Assembly: GCA_015832175.1 (NCBI GenBank)
Contig: WJXW01000015.1
Span: 806,001-870,000, forward strand
DNA from: Paraphaeosphaeria minitans
Taxonomy: Eukaryota; Ascomycota; Dothideomycetes; Pleosporales; Didymosphaeriaceae
Length of the DNA: 64,000 bases
Direction: 5' to 3'
The translations under genes and the position numbers were made by a program. Each line of letters opens with the position of its first letter. The stretch's first letter is position 1. The notes below the pieces were generated by a model, which saw only the letters and a list, made by a program, of their open reading frames with translations, was not told the DNA's origin and searched no databases. Positions 42,701 to 52,600 of this stretch are shown piece after piece.

Positions 42701-43202
42701 GAGCTCGCAAGGATACGCTATCAAGCTATTCGACGGACTCATTGCCTGGAGAGCAAACAAACAAGACACTGTCACAACTTCGACAACCGAAGCAGAGCTT
42801 CTCGCCCTATCACAGGTGGCCAAGGAAGCAATCTTCATATCACGACTATTGGACGAACTGCGGATTGAACTACTCTCATCGTCAATTACCATCCAATGCG
42901 ACAACAAGCAAACTATTCGACTGGTAACTGAGGAAATCTCCAAGCTCCAGACAAAACTACGACACGTCGACATTTACAATCACTGGCTCAGACAAGAAGT
43001 CTCTACTGGGAAGATCAAGGTGGAGTACGTGCACTCGGCAGATATGATCGCCGATGGCTTCACCAAGGTCCTCCCAGTCAACAAGTGGGAAGGATTCCTA
43101 ACTCAACTTGGGCTGGTAGAAGTAGAGAGACCTGACGCAACGAACGAAGCGCCTCTTGAGGAGATCCAGCAACAACTTGAAGACCTCACCCTCGCACAAT
43201 GA
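39705..43202 (+). CDS. Copia Pol (protease, integrase, RT, RNase H)
   Basis: No ATG opens this frame near the protease, so expression probably depends on the gag TGA being read through. Parts in order: aspartic protease LDSGSTCHI just after 39790; GAG-pre-integrase zinc region with LWHKRLGHP and CDSCGRAKS; integrase core with Asp in LSIDFHTYE, Asp in IEADNE and Glu in GGAERSGG; reverse transcriptase with YDITNAFVHA, ALYGLRISPLLWQKEF and catalytic YVDD at 42168-42179; RNase H with SDASFAD, STTEAELLAL, IQCDNK and HVDIYNHWLRQ. It ends near MIADGFTKVLP plus a short acidic tail. All catalytic residues are present, so the element may be competent. Confidence 0.93.
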   Translation, partial: LEGRRISKVNAAFTSASVRTEIDDYPLKWSFILDSGSTCHITNNPDRIYNFRPPMPGDYIWAGNTKIWIKGYGSIDLTLKNQSGITKLVLHDVAICPDLLCNLVSFRLLRQRGIWWDTQVDPTTLRGPDDAIIGNLTEIHGQWVLEYESLSHASHHARKITSRTKRAPQKASAMLWHKRLGHPGPAAIEHLVQQAEGVRVKGITTVECDSCGRAKSKRQIRRAPRINTEGPGERLSIDFHTYETQSVTKEKSQMLITDKFSGLQWDFYFTDNRTAKSIIRILSTFLLFLKNHYNITVKTIEADNEIATVKPEVERWLATQGIIIEPSAPDTQAQNGGAERSGGVNKEKSRAMRLDANLSWELWPEVTRAAVYLYNRTPNYANNWKTPYEIFFTRVAFSNGIVTSLRKPNLAHLKAYGCKAFAMTDDTHRGKSRLQRLDPKAWVGYLVGYRSSNIYRIWIPSLAKVISTRDVVFDEQSIFNGKTEDLMDNLMHNTLEEISTHVRTIELPTPTQQPETESFHEDDAAADSSDHQDEVDPPGYYQGRKIRDNYLTPPSTPPPAALLARLMAGNQSEVTQHSSSKTVPWAAAFMAGTQAGHVGNYRGDVVDKAKMMRLLAKGLKPHRSQLPPLPTCRTKLEDHPMGELFREAEQAHLASHQQMKSWSEVPMKKIKLTGQQILDCMWVYTYKLDKHHRLLKCKARLVVRGDQQRNITSQDTYAATLASRSFRMLMAIAAHHDLELKQYDITNAFVHATMDREVYMRMPHGYRKPGTILQVNKALYGLRISPLLWQKEFTTTLKALGFQTVPHEPCCLLKDGIIVFFYVDDIVLAYHKQKEQEAQQTIKRLQEKYTFTGGNDLQWFLGVEVIRDRSHRKIQLSQAAYVEKISRLADRKDIRHDTPMAATELKPRTGLATPSEINKYQRKIGSLLFAAVTTRPDIAFATSRLARFLSNPGSAHHNAADRVLLYLSSTRWRALQLGGGNCLQVASDASFADNTLDRKSSQGYAIKLFDGLIAWRANKQDTVTTSTTEAELLALSQVAKEAIFISRLLDELRIELLSSSITIQCDNKQTIRLVTEEISKLQTKLRHVDIYNHWLRQEVSTGKIKVEYVHSADMIADGFTKVLPVNKWEGFLTQLGLVEVERPDATNEAPLEEIQQQLEDLTLAQ

Positions 43203-43251
43203 GGAACTACATTATTATCCAGCTTGCAAGGATTTCCAAGCTGAGGGGGTG

Positions 43252-43449
43252 TGTCAGATAGAACGAGGGCGTTGAGGTCGGATCTGCACAATCGAGCAGG
43301 GACCACCACACTTGTCGCACTAGCCCAGGGGTCAAACCAACCAAACAGAGATGAGAGAAAAAAAAAATACATAGAACATACATCAATCAATCATTACAAC
43401 ATCATCACCCATCAACATAGCTTATCGCATGGAAGCATTTTATCTGACA
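43252..43449 (+). repeat. Copia 3' LTR
   Basis: 198 bp. It shares the U3-like first part with the 5' LTR and diverges after the A-run near 43367 before a common end GCATTTTATCTGACA. Confidence 0.9.
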
Positions 43450-44268
43450 CCTGCACGCTAACACGGGTTCCTAAACCTAATATCCCTTACCCTCTTAAAC
43501 TGGTTCGCTAACCTACCATCTCTTATACTCTTTGTTAAATCCAACAGGGTAGCTAGTCCTATAGGGTTAAGGTTGGTTCTCGGGCAGGAGTACTTACGAA
43601 GGTGGAAGGTCTTGTTGATACGATAGTATCTTGCGAAGTGTAACGAGTCAACAATATGGTCTGCTAGAATCCAAACGATAGATTGATAAACAGATTGAAC
43701 ACGAGTATGAAGGCTCATCCTCGCGTTCCTATATACGAGGCTGCTCTGCTGCTCAGGGCTCCTGAGCAACTGAGCACATCACGTGACCTTGCTCGGCTGC
43801 TCAGTGTCCCTGAGCAACTGAGCGTATCACGTGATCTAATCTAAGCTGCTTGGCGTCTCTTCGTTACGTTCGTAACCTTGTCGTTGCTTCATCGCACCTT
43901 CATAAGCGCCCGACTCCCACATTATTATCTGGTTCGTAACACTCTTAAACGCGTCCCTGAACTGGCTTAACCGTCTTTCTTTATTACTCGCTACTGTACT
44001 ACTCTACTAATAATCTAGTTATCTAACAAAACTCCCCTACCATACAGTTACTCTTGACGAAACCGAATGGCTGCTTCGCCCCTAAATACTAGATGAATCC
44101 TTCCATACACGATTCATTAACCCCCTCCCCTACCAACTGCTACGCCCAACGTTCCCGCACTCTGTCCTCGCTCCCATATACGACCCCCATCAATCCCCCT
44201 AACACAACCCCCCGATACTGGCAATCGCCGTCTTCTGACCGCCGATACCGCCCCCGACCGTTGTCCTC
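43450..44268. other. Intergenic, with a tandem duplication
   Basis: No gene recognised. CT-rich sequence with CCTAA-like words lies at 43470-43500, and a two-copy duplication at 43747-43840. Confidence 0.4.
43747..43840. repeat. Tandem duplication containing CACGTGA
   Basis: Two adjacent units of about 50 bp, each reading CTGCTCAG, then TCCCTGAGCAACTGAGC (or CTCCTGAGC), then ATCACGTGA. Each holds inverted CTCAG/CTGAG motifs and one CACGTG core. They differ at about seven positions. Confidence 0.65.
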
Positions 44269-47200
44269 CTATCGGTTACATATCTCCTGCGGCACCCCGC
44301 ACCAAAAACAACCTGAATACAGCTCGAACTGGATCTCCTGCTCGATCTGCTTGATCATTGCCCTGGCCTGATGGCTTTCTGCCCGCCAACACTGCCGGAC
44401 GTCGTGTGCGCTCTGCCCGTCACCCGCCGCCTCGCATATCCCACACCGATTCGCCCACCGCGCCAACTGCCTGCGCAACCACTCCATGTTTGCATATGCT
44501 TCTTGCTGCACCTGCATCAAACGCTGTCGCGGGATCCGTCGAACCTGCTGCTGCTGCTGGAACGCTCGCTGTACGCCCTCCCTCTCTGCCTCTCTTTCTA
44601 CTGCTACTGCTTCTACCTCTTCCACTACCGCTTCTCCACCACTGCCCTCCTGCTCCTCCTCCATCTCTCCGCCCATCTCCTCCTCTGTCTCCTCTCTCCT
44701 CTCTTCATCTGTCCCCTCCCCCCTGCAGATATCACACTTCTCTTCTCCCTCCTTGCACCCTACCCGCTCCACCTCGCTCCTATCCAAATACCCACCTAAC
44801 ACCGCACGTCGGCACCGCTGCCCCTCGCCTTCGCCTACCAATGCCCGCACCAATGCATGCTCCTTCTCTTCCTGCCGGTCCTTGGCTGCGCGCTGTGCCC
44901 CCTCTTGCACAATCATCACCGCCTCACTCCGCGCCCCATCTGGTCCCGCCCGGCCGCTCTCCTGCGCATAATCCAACACGGAAAACGGCCAATCGATGTG
45001 GACGATGCACCGGATGTCGGGGATGTCGACGCCCATGCCCAACGCGCTCGTGGTTACAATCACCCGCCCGCTGCCCGACATGAACACCTCCAACATGCTG
45101 GCCTTGCCGACGGCGTCGTGGTAATACGCATAGCACCCTAACTGTTGCGCCAGCTCTTGCACCTTGCGCACCGAATGGCCGTATACCACCACCTTGCCCT
45201 TCTTATACTTGCGCAACTTCTGCCGCACTACGCCTACTATCATCTCCTCTATCTCCTGCTTCCTGGCTGCCTTCCCCACCTTGATCACGCGGTACGCCAC
45301 GTTCGTCCGCGCCGTCTCGGCCCGGAACACCTTGACCTGGTCGGGATCGAAATGCATCCGCTGGAACAATTCGTCCTCTTCGCTGGGCGGCAACGTCGCC
45401 GTCAACAACACCATCTGCGTCTCGGCGGCCACCAACTTGCCCAGCTGCTGCATCTGCTTGCGGAACGTGTACCGCCGGTTCAACACGATGTGGCATTCAT
45501 CAATCACAATCCGGTCCAGCTGCCGCATCGCGCGCAAACGGTTCATGAACGTTGCAAATTCCTGCGTGACCGCGGACTCGGGCGTCACCAACACCACGGC
45601 GGCTGCGTCGGGCGGGTGGCGGCTCTCCCACGCTGCACATGCGATCCCCAGCTTCTCGCACCGCCGCTTCATGTCCCCTCGCAATGCAATCAACGGCACG
45701 ACGACGATGGTGGTGCCACCCTGCTCGGTCCACGCGGGCAACATGAACAACATGCTCTTGCCCGCCCCTGTCGGCATCACGGCCACCACGGGGCTCTCCC
45801 CGCCCACGATCGCCTCGATGGCTTCTTTCTGCACGCTGCGGAATGTTGCTGTCTTGCCTGCCATACGTTGCAACTGCTCGGCGGCATCCATCGTCCTCAA
45901 CCGTCTCCATCGATCGATCCTGGCCTCGTCTGCCTCGCTCTCGAATGGCGCCCTCTTCCGCTTCTGCATGCGTCCTCCGTCATGTCGGGTGCAAACCCCC
46001 AAAAACTGATGCCAATCTGTGCTTGATGTCCGGAACTGCTGCCGTCTGTCTGCCACCGCTCCGGTCTGCTCCATGATGCCTCGTGCGTATACCATGCCCG
46101 CCACGTGCGCGGTGTGCCCGGCCTGCAAATCGGCTTCCAACGCAGCCGTGTTATCTTCGTTCCATGCCTCGCTTTCGTCTCCCTCCTCCTGCTGGAACGC
46201 CGTGGACCCGCGCAAAAACCGTCGACTGATGCCGATGGCGATCTCGCGACATGCTGCCACCGTCAACGGCTGGCCGAGCCCGACGCTGGTCTCGCGTTTC
46301 AACGCCTCCCGCATTCCATCCGTCGTCCACTTGCGCCCGTTGGGGTCCGCTGGCCACATGTGCGATGACATGGCCTCCTCCTCCCACATCAACGCCTCCA
46401 TCCGCTGCTGGAACGGGAGCACCAACCACAGGTAATACACCACCAGCTCGCCCACCTCGCGCGGCAAATACCGGTGGATAATCTTGACGTCGCCGCTGAC
46501 GACATAGCCTTTGTGGTATCGGGTGACAAACACCACCTTGCCGTCCTCGATGAATATGTTGCGGTGCGCCCCTTTGACCGTGTTGCTGTGCCGGATGCTC
46601 ATGATCTCGGGGCCTCTGGCTGGCTGTCCGCCGGTCATGTGCATCAACACGATCAACTTTTCTCGGAATGCAACCACCCTATCCTTGTACAACAACTCGT
46701 CCTGCCCTACCCACTCTACATGGCCGCGTGACGTCGTATTGTAATGGATCTTGAGCCCGTACGTCCGCAAATCCAACATCCACTGCATCGGGCTGTGGCT
46801 GCCGCGCACCATGAACTTGTCCATCATCTGCTGCACGAACTGCAAACACCCTTTGGGCCGGGCCGGTGGCTGCGTGCTGTCGCCGTCACTCTCGTACGCA
46901 CTGTCGCCGTCGTCCTCGAATGGCTCGGACAACGCCAACGCCTGCTGCACGATCATGAACCGGGCGACCTTGATGACGGCCGATAATATGGGCGGGTACT
47001 GGTCCGCGCCCTTCCACCCGTCCTCCCTGACCCCCAACACGGCCAATGCGCACACCAACGGGCTGTCGTACTCCTTGCGGGTGATGAACTGGTTCAACAA
47101 TGCGATGCAAAACGCCAAACACGCTTTCTCAATGCTCGACAACGTTTCCGGCTCGCCCATGTTGCCAACCCTCGCTGCCGGCGCTTCCTCCATCTCTCCC

Positions 47201-48328
47201 ACCGCGCTGTCTGCGTCGTCCGTCATCTCGTCGTCCGAATCTGCCCCCAGTTGCTCCTCATCCTCTTCCTCCCCGTCCTCTGCTCCCCCAGCCTCTTTCA
47301 CTAATGCCTCCCACGCCCCACGCTGCCGCTTGGTGAACCGGTACTTGGGGCTCTTCCACGCATGCTCCTGCTATGTCCGCCAAAAAAACATCAACATCTG
47401 CTTCCACGGCCTGGCGTGGTCGCTGATCGACTTCTCATCCATATATGGCTGCAATGGCGTGGACCGCGTCTGGTGCTTCTCGGTGCGGATCGCTTCTAAT
47501 CGCACGAATATGCCTATGCGGTGGATGACGGACGACTGACTGAACCGCGCCAATCCATCCATGGCTTCCCATATGGTGGCGGCTACAGGCTCCTCTTCGG
47601 CCTTGGGCTCTTCCACGCTCGCCAACAAGTCGAGTCGCTCCATGCCTACCAAGTACGGCATCCATCCTGTTCGCTCGAGCCATAGGTTCACCTCATCGCG
47701 CGCGCCGTCCTGGATCGTTCTCTTGGCCCGCTTCTGCACGTTGCCCCACGCCTCGTCCATATTCCTGATGACCCGTGCCCACCCTGGCTCGCCATCCATG
47801 GGTTCGGGGGTGGATTCGGGTTGGTGGACTTCGAAATACTGCGACCTGATACCCTGGACAAACAGTCGCTGGCAATGCACGCGCCTGTGTCCCTGCTTGC
47901 TGCGCAACGCTATGCGTTTCTGCGCGACCTGCCTGGGACGACCGCCTCTGGTCGCTGGCGACCAATGGTGCGCTTTCTGCCAATGCTTTCTCATCACCTC
48001 TGCGCTTCGAAACACCTGACGGCATCGATCCGGCTCTAGCTCGCACATCAATCCATCCGTATATACTGGCAACTGGCTGATGGGTGCGACGGCCCGCTGG
48101 CACCTCGAGCTGTCTCGCATACTGGATCAAGCCTGCCCACCTGCCTACCTCTTCTGCTATGGAGTCGGCTTCCTTACGGGGAACCCGGTGGTGCCGCTGT
48201 AAATGATGTGGCACCTGGCTGGTTAAAACGCCGTACCTGCACTCTCTGCATATTGCTAACGAATACTCGGGCAAATGCTCGAAATACTTGCCTGCGGCGC
48301 TGCTCTGTGCTATGCTGGGAACTTCCAT
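44269..48328 (-). pseudogene. Telomere-linked-type RecQ helicase with OrsD domain, two breaks
   Basis: From MEVPSIAQ at 48328 the N-terminus is an OrsD/DUF3505 zinc-finger-like region (YSLAICRECRYGVLTSQVP then HHLQRHH; next frame MRKHWQKAHHWS). A one-base shift near 48085-48100 separates the halves. A TAG at 47371-47373 (FFWRT stop QEHAW) follows, then an open frame of 1010 codons. This contains a recombinase-like part (MTGGQPARGPEIMSI, RYHKG, AGHTAHVAGMVYAR) and a RecQ helicase core: Walker A MPTGAGKS near 45770, DECH in VIDECHIVL near 45500, TATLPPSEED, ALGMGVDIPDIRCIVH and QESGRAGPDG. Cys clusters follow (CDICRGEG, CGICEA, CFWCGVPQEIC). Such helicases are typical of fungal subtelomeres and are thought to move or amplify with chromosome ends. 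The TAG fits CAG-to-TAG. Confidence 0.82.
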
Positions 48329-49641
48329 ACTGCTGCGGTGGTGGGCCACGGGATCCTAAACGGGTTACGGGCTGGTATGGGCTACTGACGGGTTATGGGT
48401 GCTGGTCTGCTAACTATATGATCTATTCCTCGCGCGACACGTCTTTTTTACCTTAGAACCTAACGCGCGACGCGACGCGTTGCGGCTCATGCTGGATGTT
48501 GATCCCTATGGCGGAGTCGCCTCTGATGTCTGATCGCCGCCTTATCAACGTAACCCCAGCCCTAACGCGTAACCCTAACCCCCATAACCACACGGAATCT
48601 GGGGCTGCAAACTGGATGGGCGGTGCAGCTCAACGCGCTGAATCTTCAGCCCAAATTTGGGACGAATTGGCCCACCGGAACGTAACTGGACCGGCAAATA
48701 TATACTTACTGCAGGCTACGTGCTATAAAATACGCACGAAGATCGGGCTAGCGCGGATATTCTATCCCTAACAAACCTTAGCTGGAAACTGGACTCAGTA
48801 CTGACTCCAGTGCCGCCCTGGGATAGGGTTACGCCAACCCGCCCCGTTCTTCGTCCCGAAAGAGGTAGCGGATCGGCCAGGCTTGACCGCTTCCGTCACC
48901 AATCGCACCGGGTTGGTCCGGTCATGGTGGTTAGGGTTACCCACAACAAACGCTATAGGGTAGGGTGAAGGCGGATCAAGTTTCGCATAGGCTTAAGGAG
49001 CAGAGTTTGTATAAAGGCGTAAGCGTGCAGCGGGCTGGTTGGGGTGGGAGAAGGGGTGGAAGGGGTGGAAGGGGTGGCTGAACAGGCCTTAGGGTAGGCC
49101 GATCGGGCTTAGGGTCGAGCTGGGCCTATACCCGATGCAGCGCTGAAGAGGGCTGTTTAGTGGGCAGCATCATGGTTAGGGTCAACGACCGTTTGGTTGT
49201 CGATGGTTTCTTTGTTGGGCGCCAGAATGTGGAACAGTAGCTGATCGCGATTACTAGGATGAGGAAAGCGGCCCCAACCCAGTCCAAGTGCATGATGCCT
49301 ATTGTCATACTTGTTCGTTCCTTCGCTCGAGCTTCGTTGACGAAAAGCACCACGCCAAAAAGGCAGCATGCGAGATCGATCCAACTAAATTTAAGACATT
49401 CTCTTATCCTATGAAAACCATTTTACGTAGGGCATCGGACTTCATGTCTTTACCCAACGCGCCTTCATGTATCATAACGTCATTTCCCATGCCCGACATG
49501 ATTCTGCGGTCGACCAAAGCGGCGGGGCCTAGCAAAAAGGCAGAAATCGGCCTTGTCGAGCATCAATCTCTGAGCGCAGCTATGAAATCCATACCTCACA
49601 AGTTCTCCAAAACACTAATCACTGTGCAATATTGCACGTCT
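48329..49641. other. Helicase upstream region with telomere-like hexamers
   Basis: No gene is supported. CCCTAA/TTAGGG-type hexamers occur singly or in pairs: CCCTAA around 48560-48580 (CCCTAACGCGTAACCCTAAC), and GTTAGGGTTAC at 48930, TTAGGG at 49089, 49109 and 49175. Several GGGTGGAAGGGGTGG repeats lie at 49045-49078. A minus-strand frame near 49250-49320 encodes one membrane-like helix (DWVGAAFLILVIAISY), perhaps from a transporter fragment. Confidence 0.55.
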
Positions 49642-52600
49642 CTAGTACCATTCCTCCGCTTCCGCTCTCCTGGCTGCCACATTCAGCTCCCGGATAACGC
49701 AACATGCTGATATGATCTGGAAGCTTTGATACTCAGAAGTCCAACGCCCATGTGTGAACCTATCGCCATGAGTGCCTTTCGACTGGCTAGCTTCCAAACA
49801 TGCGATACTCATCATGAGAGCGTCCATAGGATCCTCAGGAACAACGGTGCTGTCATCTTGTTGGGTCGAAGCGACTGTGGTACGTCTTCTAATGAGGTTT
49901 TCGACCCATCGCGCTATGCGGTCGAACTCATCCTTGAGCTGCAGCGATCGATCCCGTTGTCGACGTGTCAGTATACCAGACGTGCTGAACATATTACCAG
50001 TGAATACCTCGAGTTCAGTGATTGGCTGCGTCGGGTGAGGTGAGTAGTCTTGTGTGACGGCGAATATAGCATCCTCGTAACTGTGCGCGCTGTTAGCAAA
50101 ATCCTCGGTCAAACGGATATGCGCATTCGACTTACTCGCCACGGATGCTGAAAGCGTCGTCCTTCAAATGCCCCCAGCGAACACCACCGAGCTTCGCCTT
50201 GCAGTCGCGTGCCATTCGGCTCAAGAACTCTGCCCACACTGCTCCATCGGTTTTGATGTCGCCCTTTATGTCTTTGTACCAGATGTTTCGTTCATCAATT
50301 GCATCGAAAAGAAGACCATTGATCTTTTCAGAGGGGTAGTAGCGATACTGCGGTCCAATTTTGTCATCCTCATCTTTCTCTTCGTCTTTTGGACGCGTCG
50401 GGGCGTCGAACTCGATTTGAGTTTTATCCTTGATGTGGGTGAACCCTGCAGGAGCAAGACTGTGAAACCATTAGTAACTAGTGCGTTATTGAAGTAGGTA
50501 AAGAGAAAACAATGGTTCATCCGATTTGCTTACAAATGAGGGCGATACGCGTTTATTTTGATGTTTCTGAACGTTTCCATGTTGACAGGTATTCCCGTCT
50601 TGGAGTAGTCCACACCTGTGGAATGCAACCCAGCGAGGATTACGCAATCTGGATTGCATTAATATTTGTACTTAAATGGGTTGGTACAAAGAGATACCTG
50701 GATCAGCTGTGCCGTCGGATCGTTGATCCGCCAAGATCATGTGTCGAGTTGCGATGAGACCGAGTTGATCTGTAGCCATGAATTGGATGAAGAAGTCAGT
50801 CATGTCCTTCTTCTCCACCCTACGTCCGATGTCGAGTGGAGGTACCCGGGGATATTCGGCTGGAAGAAATACGCGTGAACATCCAGACACAGCTTCCTTG
50901 TCCCATATGACATTGTACACGTCACCATCCAAGTCCCCGCCACTGAGGCAGCTTGGTAGATCGCGTACTCCTTTCTGTGAGAATACAATACAGTTTCTCA
51001 GGGCCCTGAGCGGGTGAGAATTAGGAGGAATGATGTTAGTCGCCTTCTGTATATCGCCAGGATGCAGTGCCGGGGATCTTGTGACCAGCATTCGACGGTT
51101 GTCCAGATCCAATGATTGACAGCCGATGAAAGGCGCCTCATCGAATGCGACAAAGATATAGCCTTCCTCCAGATATCCTGTCTCGTCCATGATTCCGAAG
51201 AGTGTGACACCCTGCTCGATTGGAATTCTCGCCTTGTATTTCATCAGGCGCAGCTCGCGAAGAACAGCTGTCTCTACAACAGAGCGCATGAACTGATCTC
51301 TCTTGTAGTCGATCCCAATAGAATCTAGGTATCTGATGAGTTGCGGAAAGCCAAGGCGGTCGGCGATATTGTGGCGTTTGAGAAAGCCTGCAGTGTTGGC
51401 AATATGTGCTGTAACAAATCGTAAATTATGCAACGCCGCATTTTGTTGCTTCAGGAACCATGCCGCCGGCACTTCCATGTCTTCGAGAATTTTTATCATC
51501 TATTAAAATTAGTGGCTCGAATAGAATTTCGCTGACCAGTCCAAGGCTAAGCGCATCACCAGCATGCGTTCGAGTCATGCCGGGCGCCATCTTGACGCAC
51601 CAGTAACGTACCTGTCTGTTCAATACCAACGGGATAGGCTTGTTGGCAGCGTCACATATCTCCAGATTCTCAGTATCATCACTCTTGAACTTGACCATGG
51701 AGTCTCGGACATTCATCTTAGCCCCTTCAAGACGTTCGTCTAGTGCAAGCATGCCTTTGGCTCCACCCCATCGGATCTGAAAACAGGTAGCGGCGCCCTT
51801 GTTCCGAGGAATCGAATCGCAAATGGCTTCGACAGCTGCACGAGAAATTGTTCCTACTCCGTCGCTAAACACGTGATTCCCATCTTTTGTTGCAATGTCC
51901 GGTATTTTGTTCTGTTGCACGTCGTGATAGCGGAGCGAAATTGCAAACGGAGTTTCGGAAAATGCTTGCCCAATTCGAGCCGCGCAGCGCGCTGGAGAGT
52001 AGATGTCATCAAATTTTCCAAGTTGCGGTATGACGGTGAAGTAAGTTTCCAGGCGCTCGTTACGGAAGAAAGGTGCCATGAACCAAGCTGAGTGGCTTCG
52101 AAGAGAAGAGTGGGAATACCCGAGAAACCCATACACCCTACCACAGATTGCGATTCCGTTGTTCATGACTTGTCGAAACCTTTCATATATATCTTCATTA
52201 GACACGCTAGAGTTGAACTGGAGGTCGCTTCCATCTTCATCTGAAAACTGCACCCGTATGAAGTACTCAGTATCGGTTGGAAACCGACGTAAGATGCGGT
52301 TCTTTGCTTCAGGGTCAGGCCCGTGGAGGGTTATCCCCGTGGGAGTGACGTTGATTTTGTGGACCATGGTCAAGTTTTCCCGGCCCCGTTCCTGAATGAT
52401 TGTGAGCGGATGAGACTTTAAATGTAATCAATGAAATGCATACAGTTATGAGATCCTTATGGAACCCATTCTGCAGTTCTTGCTCGTTCTTCTCGAGGTA
52501 CTCCCAGATCTCCTCGATGTCGAAAACTGAAGCGTTGATGTCGATACCTGGGAAGGGTATTTGAGAAATCAGCTTCCTAACAGCCTCAGCGGAAATGAGA

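Larger units (their letters stand above)
38254..43449 (+). mobile_element. Full-length Ty1/Copia LTR retrotransposon
   Basis: 5196 bp with LTRs at 38254-38460 and 43252-43449, both starting TGTCAGATAGAACG and ending TTTTATCTGACA. Gag and Pol domains come in Copia order (protease, integrase, reverse transcriptase, RNase H), with no frameshift and no stop except one between gag and pol. A purine tract AAGCTGAGGGGGTG lies just before the 3' LTR. The flanks do not show a clean 5-bp duplication (GACCT left, CCTGC right), and the two LTRs differ in their second half. Confidence 0.95.

Noticed and set aside
44358..46435. Long plus-strand frames opposite the RecQ helicase
   Set aside because: Low-complexity Pro/Ser/His products with no domain, mirrored from the coding strand that shows helicase motifs.
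48540..49190. Head-to-head telomere fusion
   Set aside because: Only isolated hexamers, and their order (CCCTAA then TTAGGG) is opposite to that of two fused ends.
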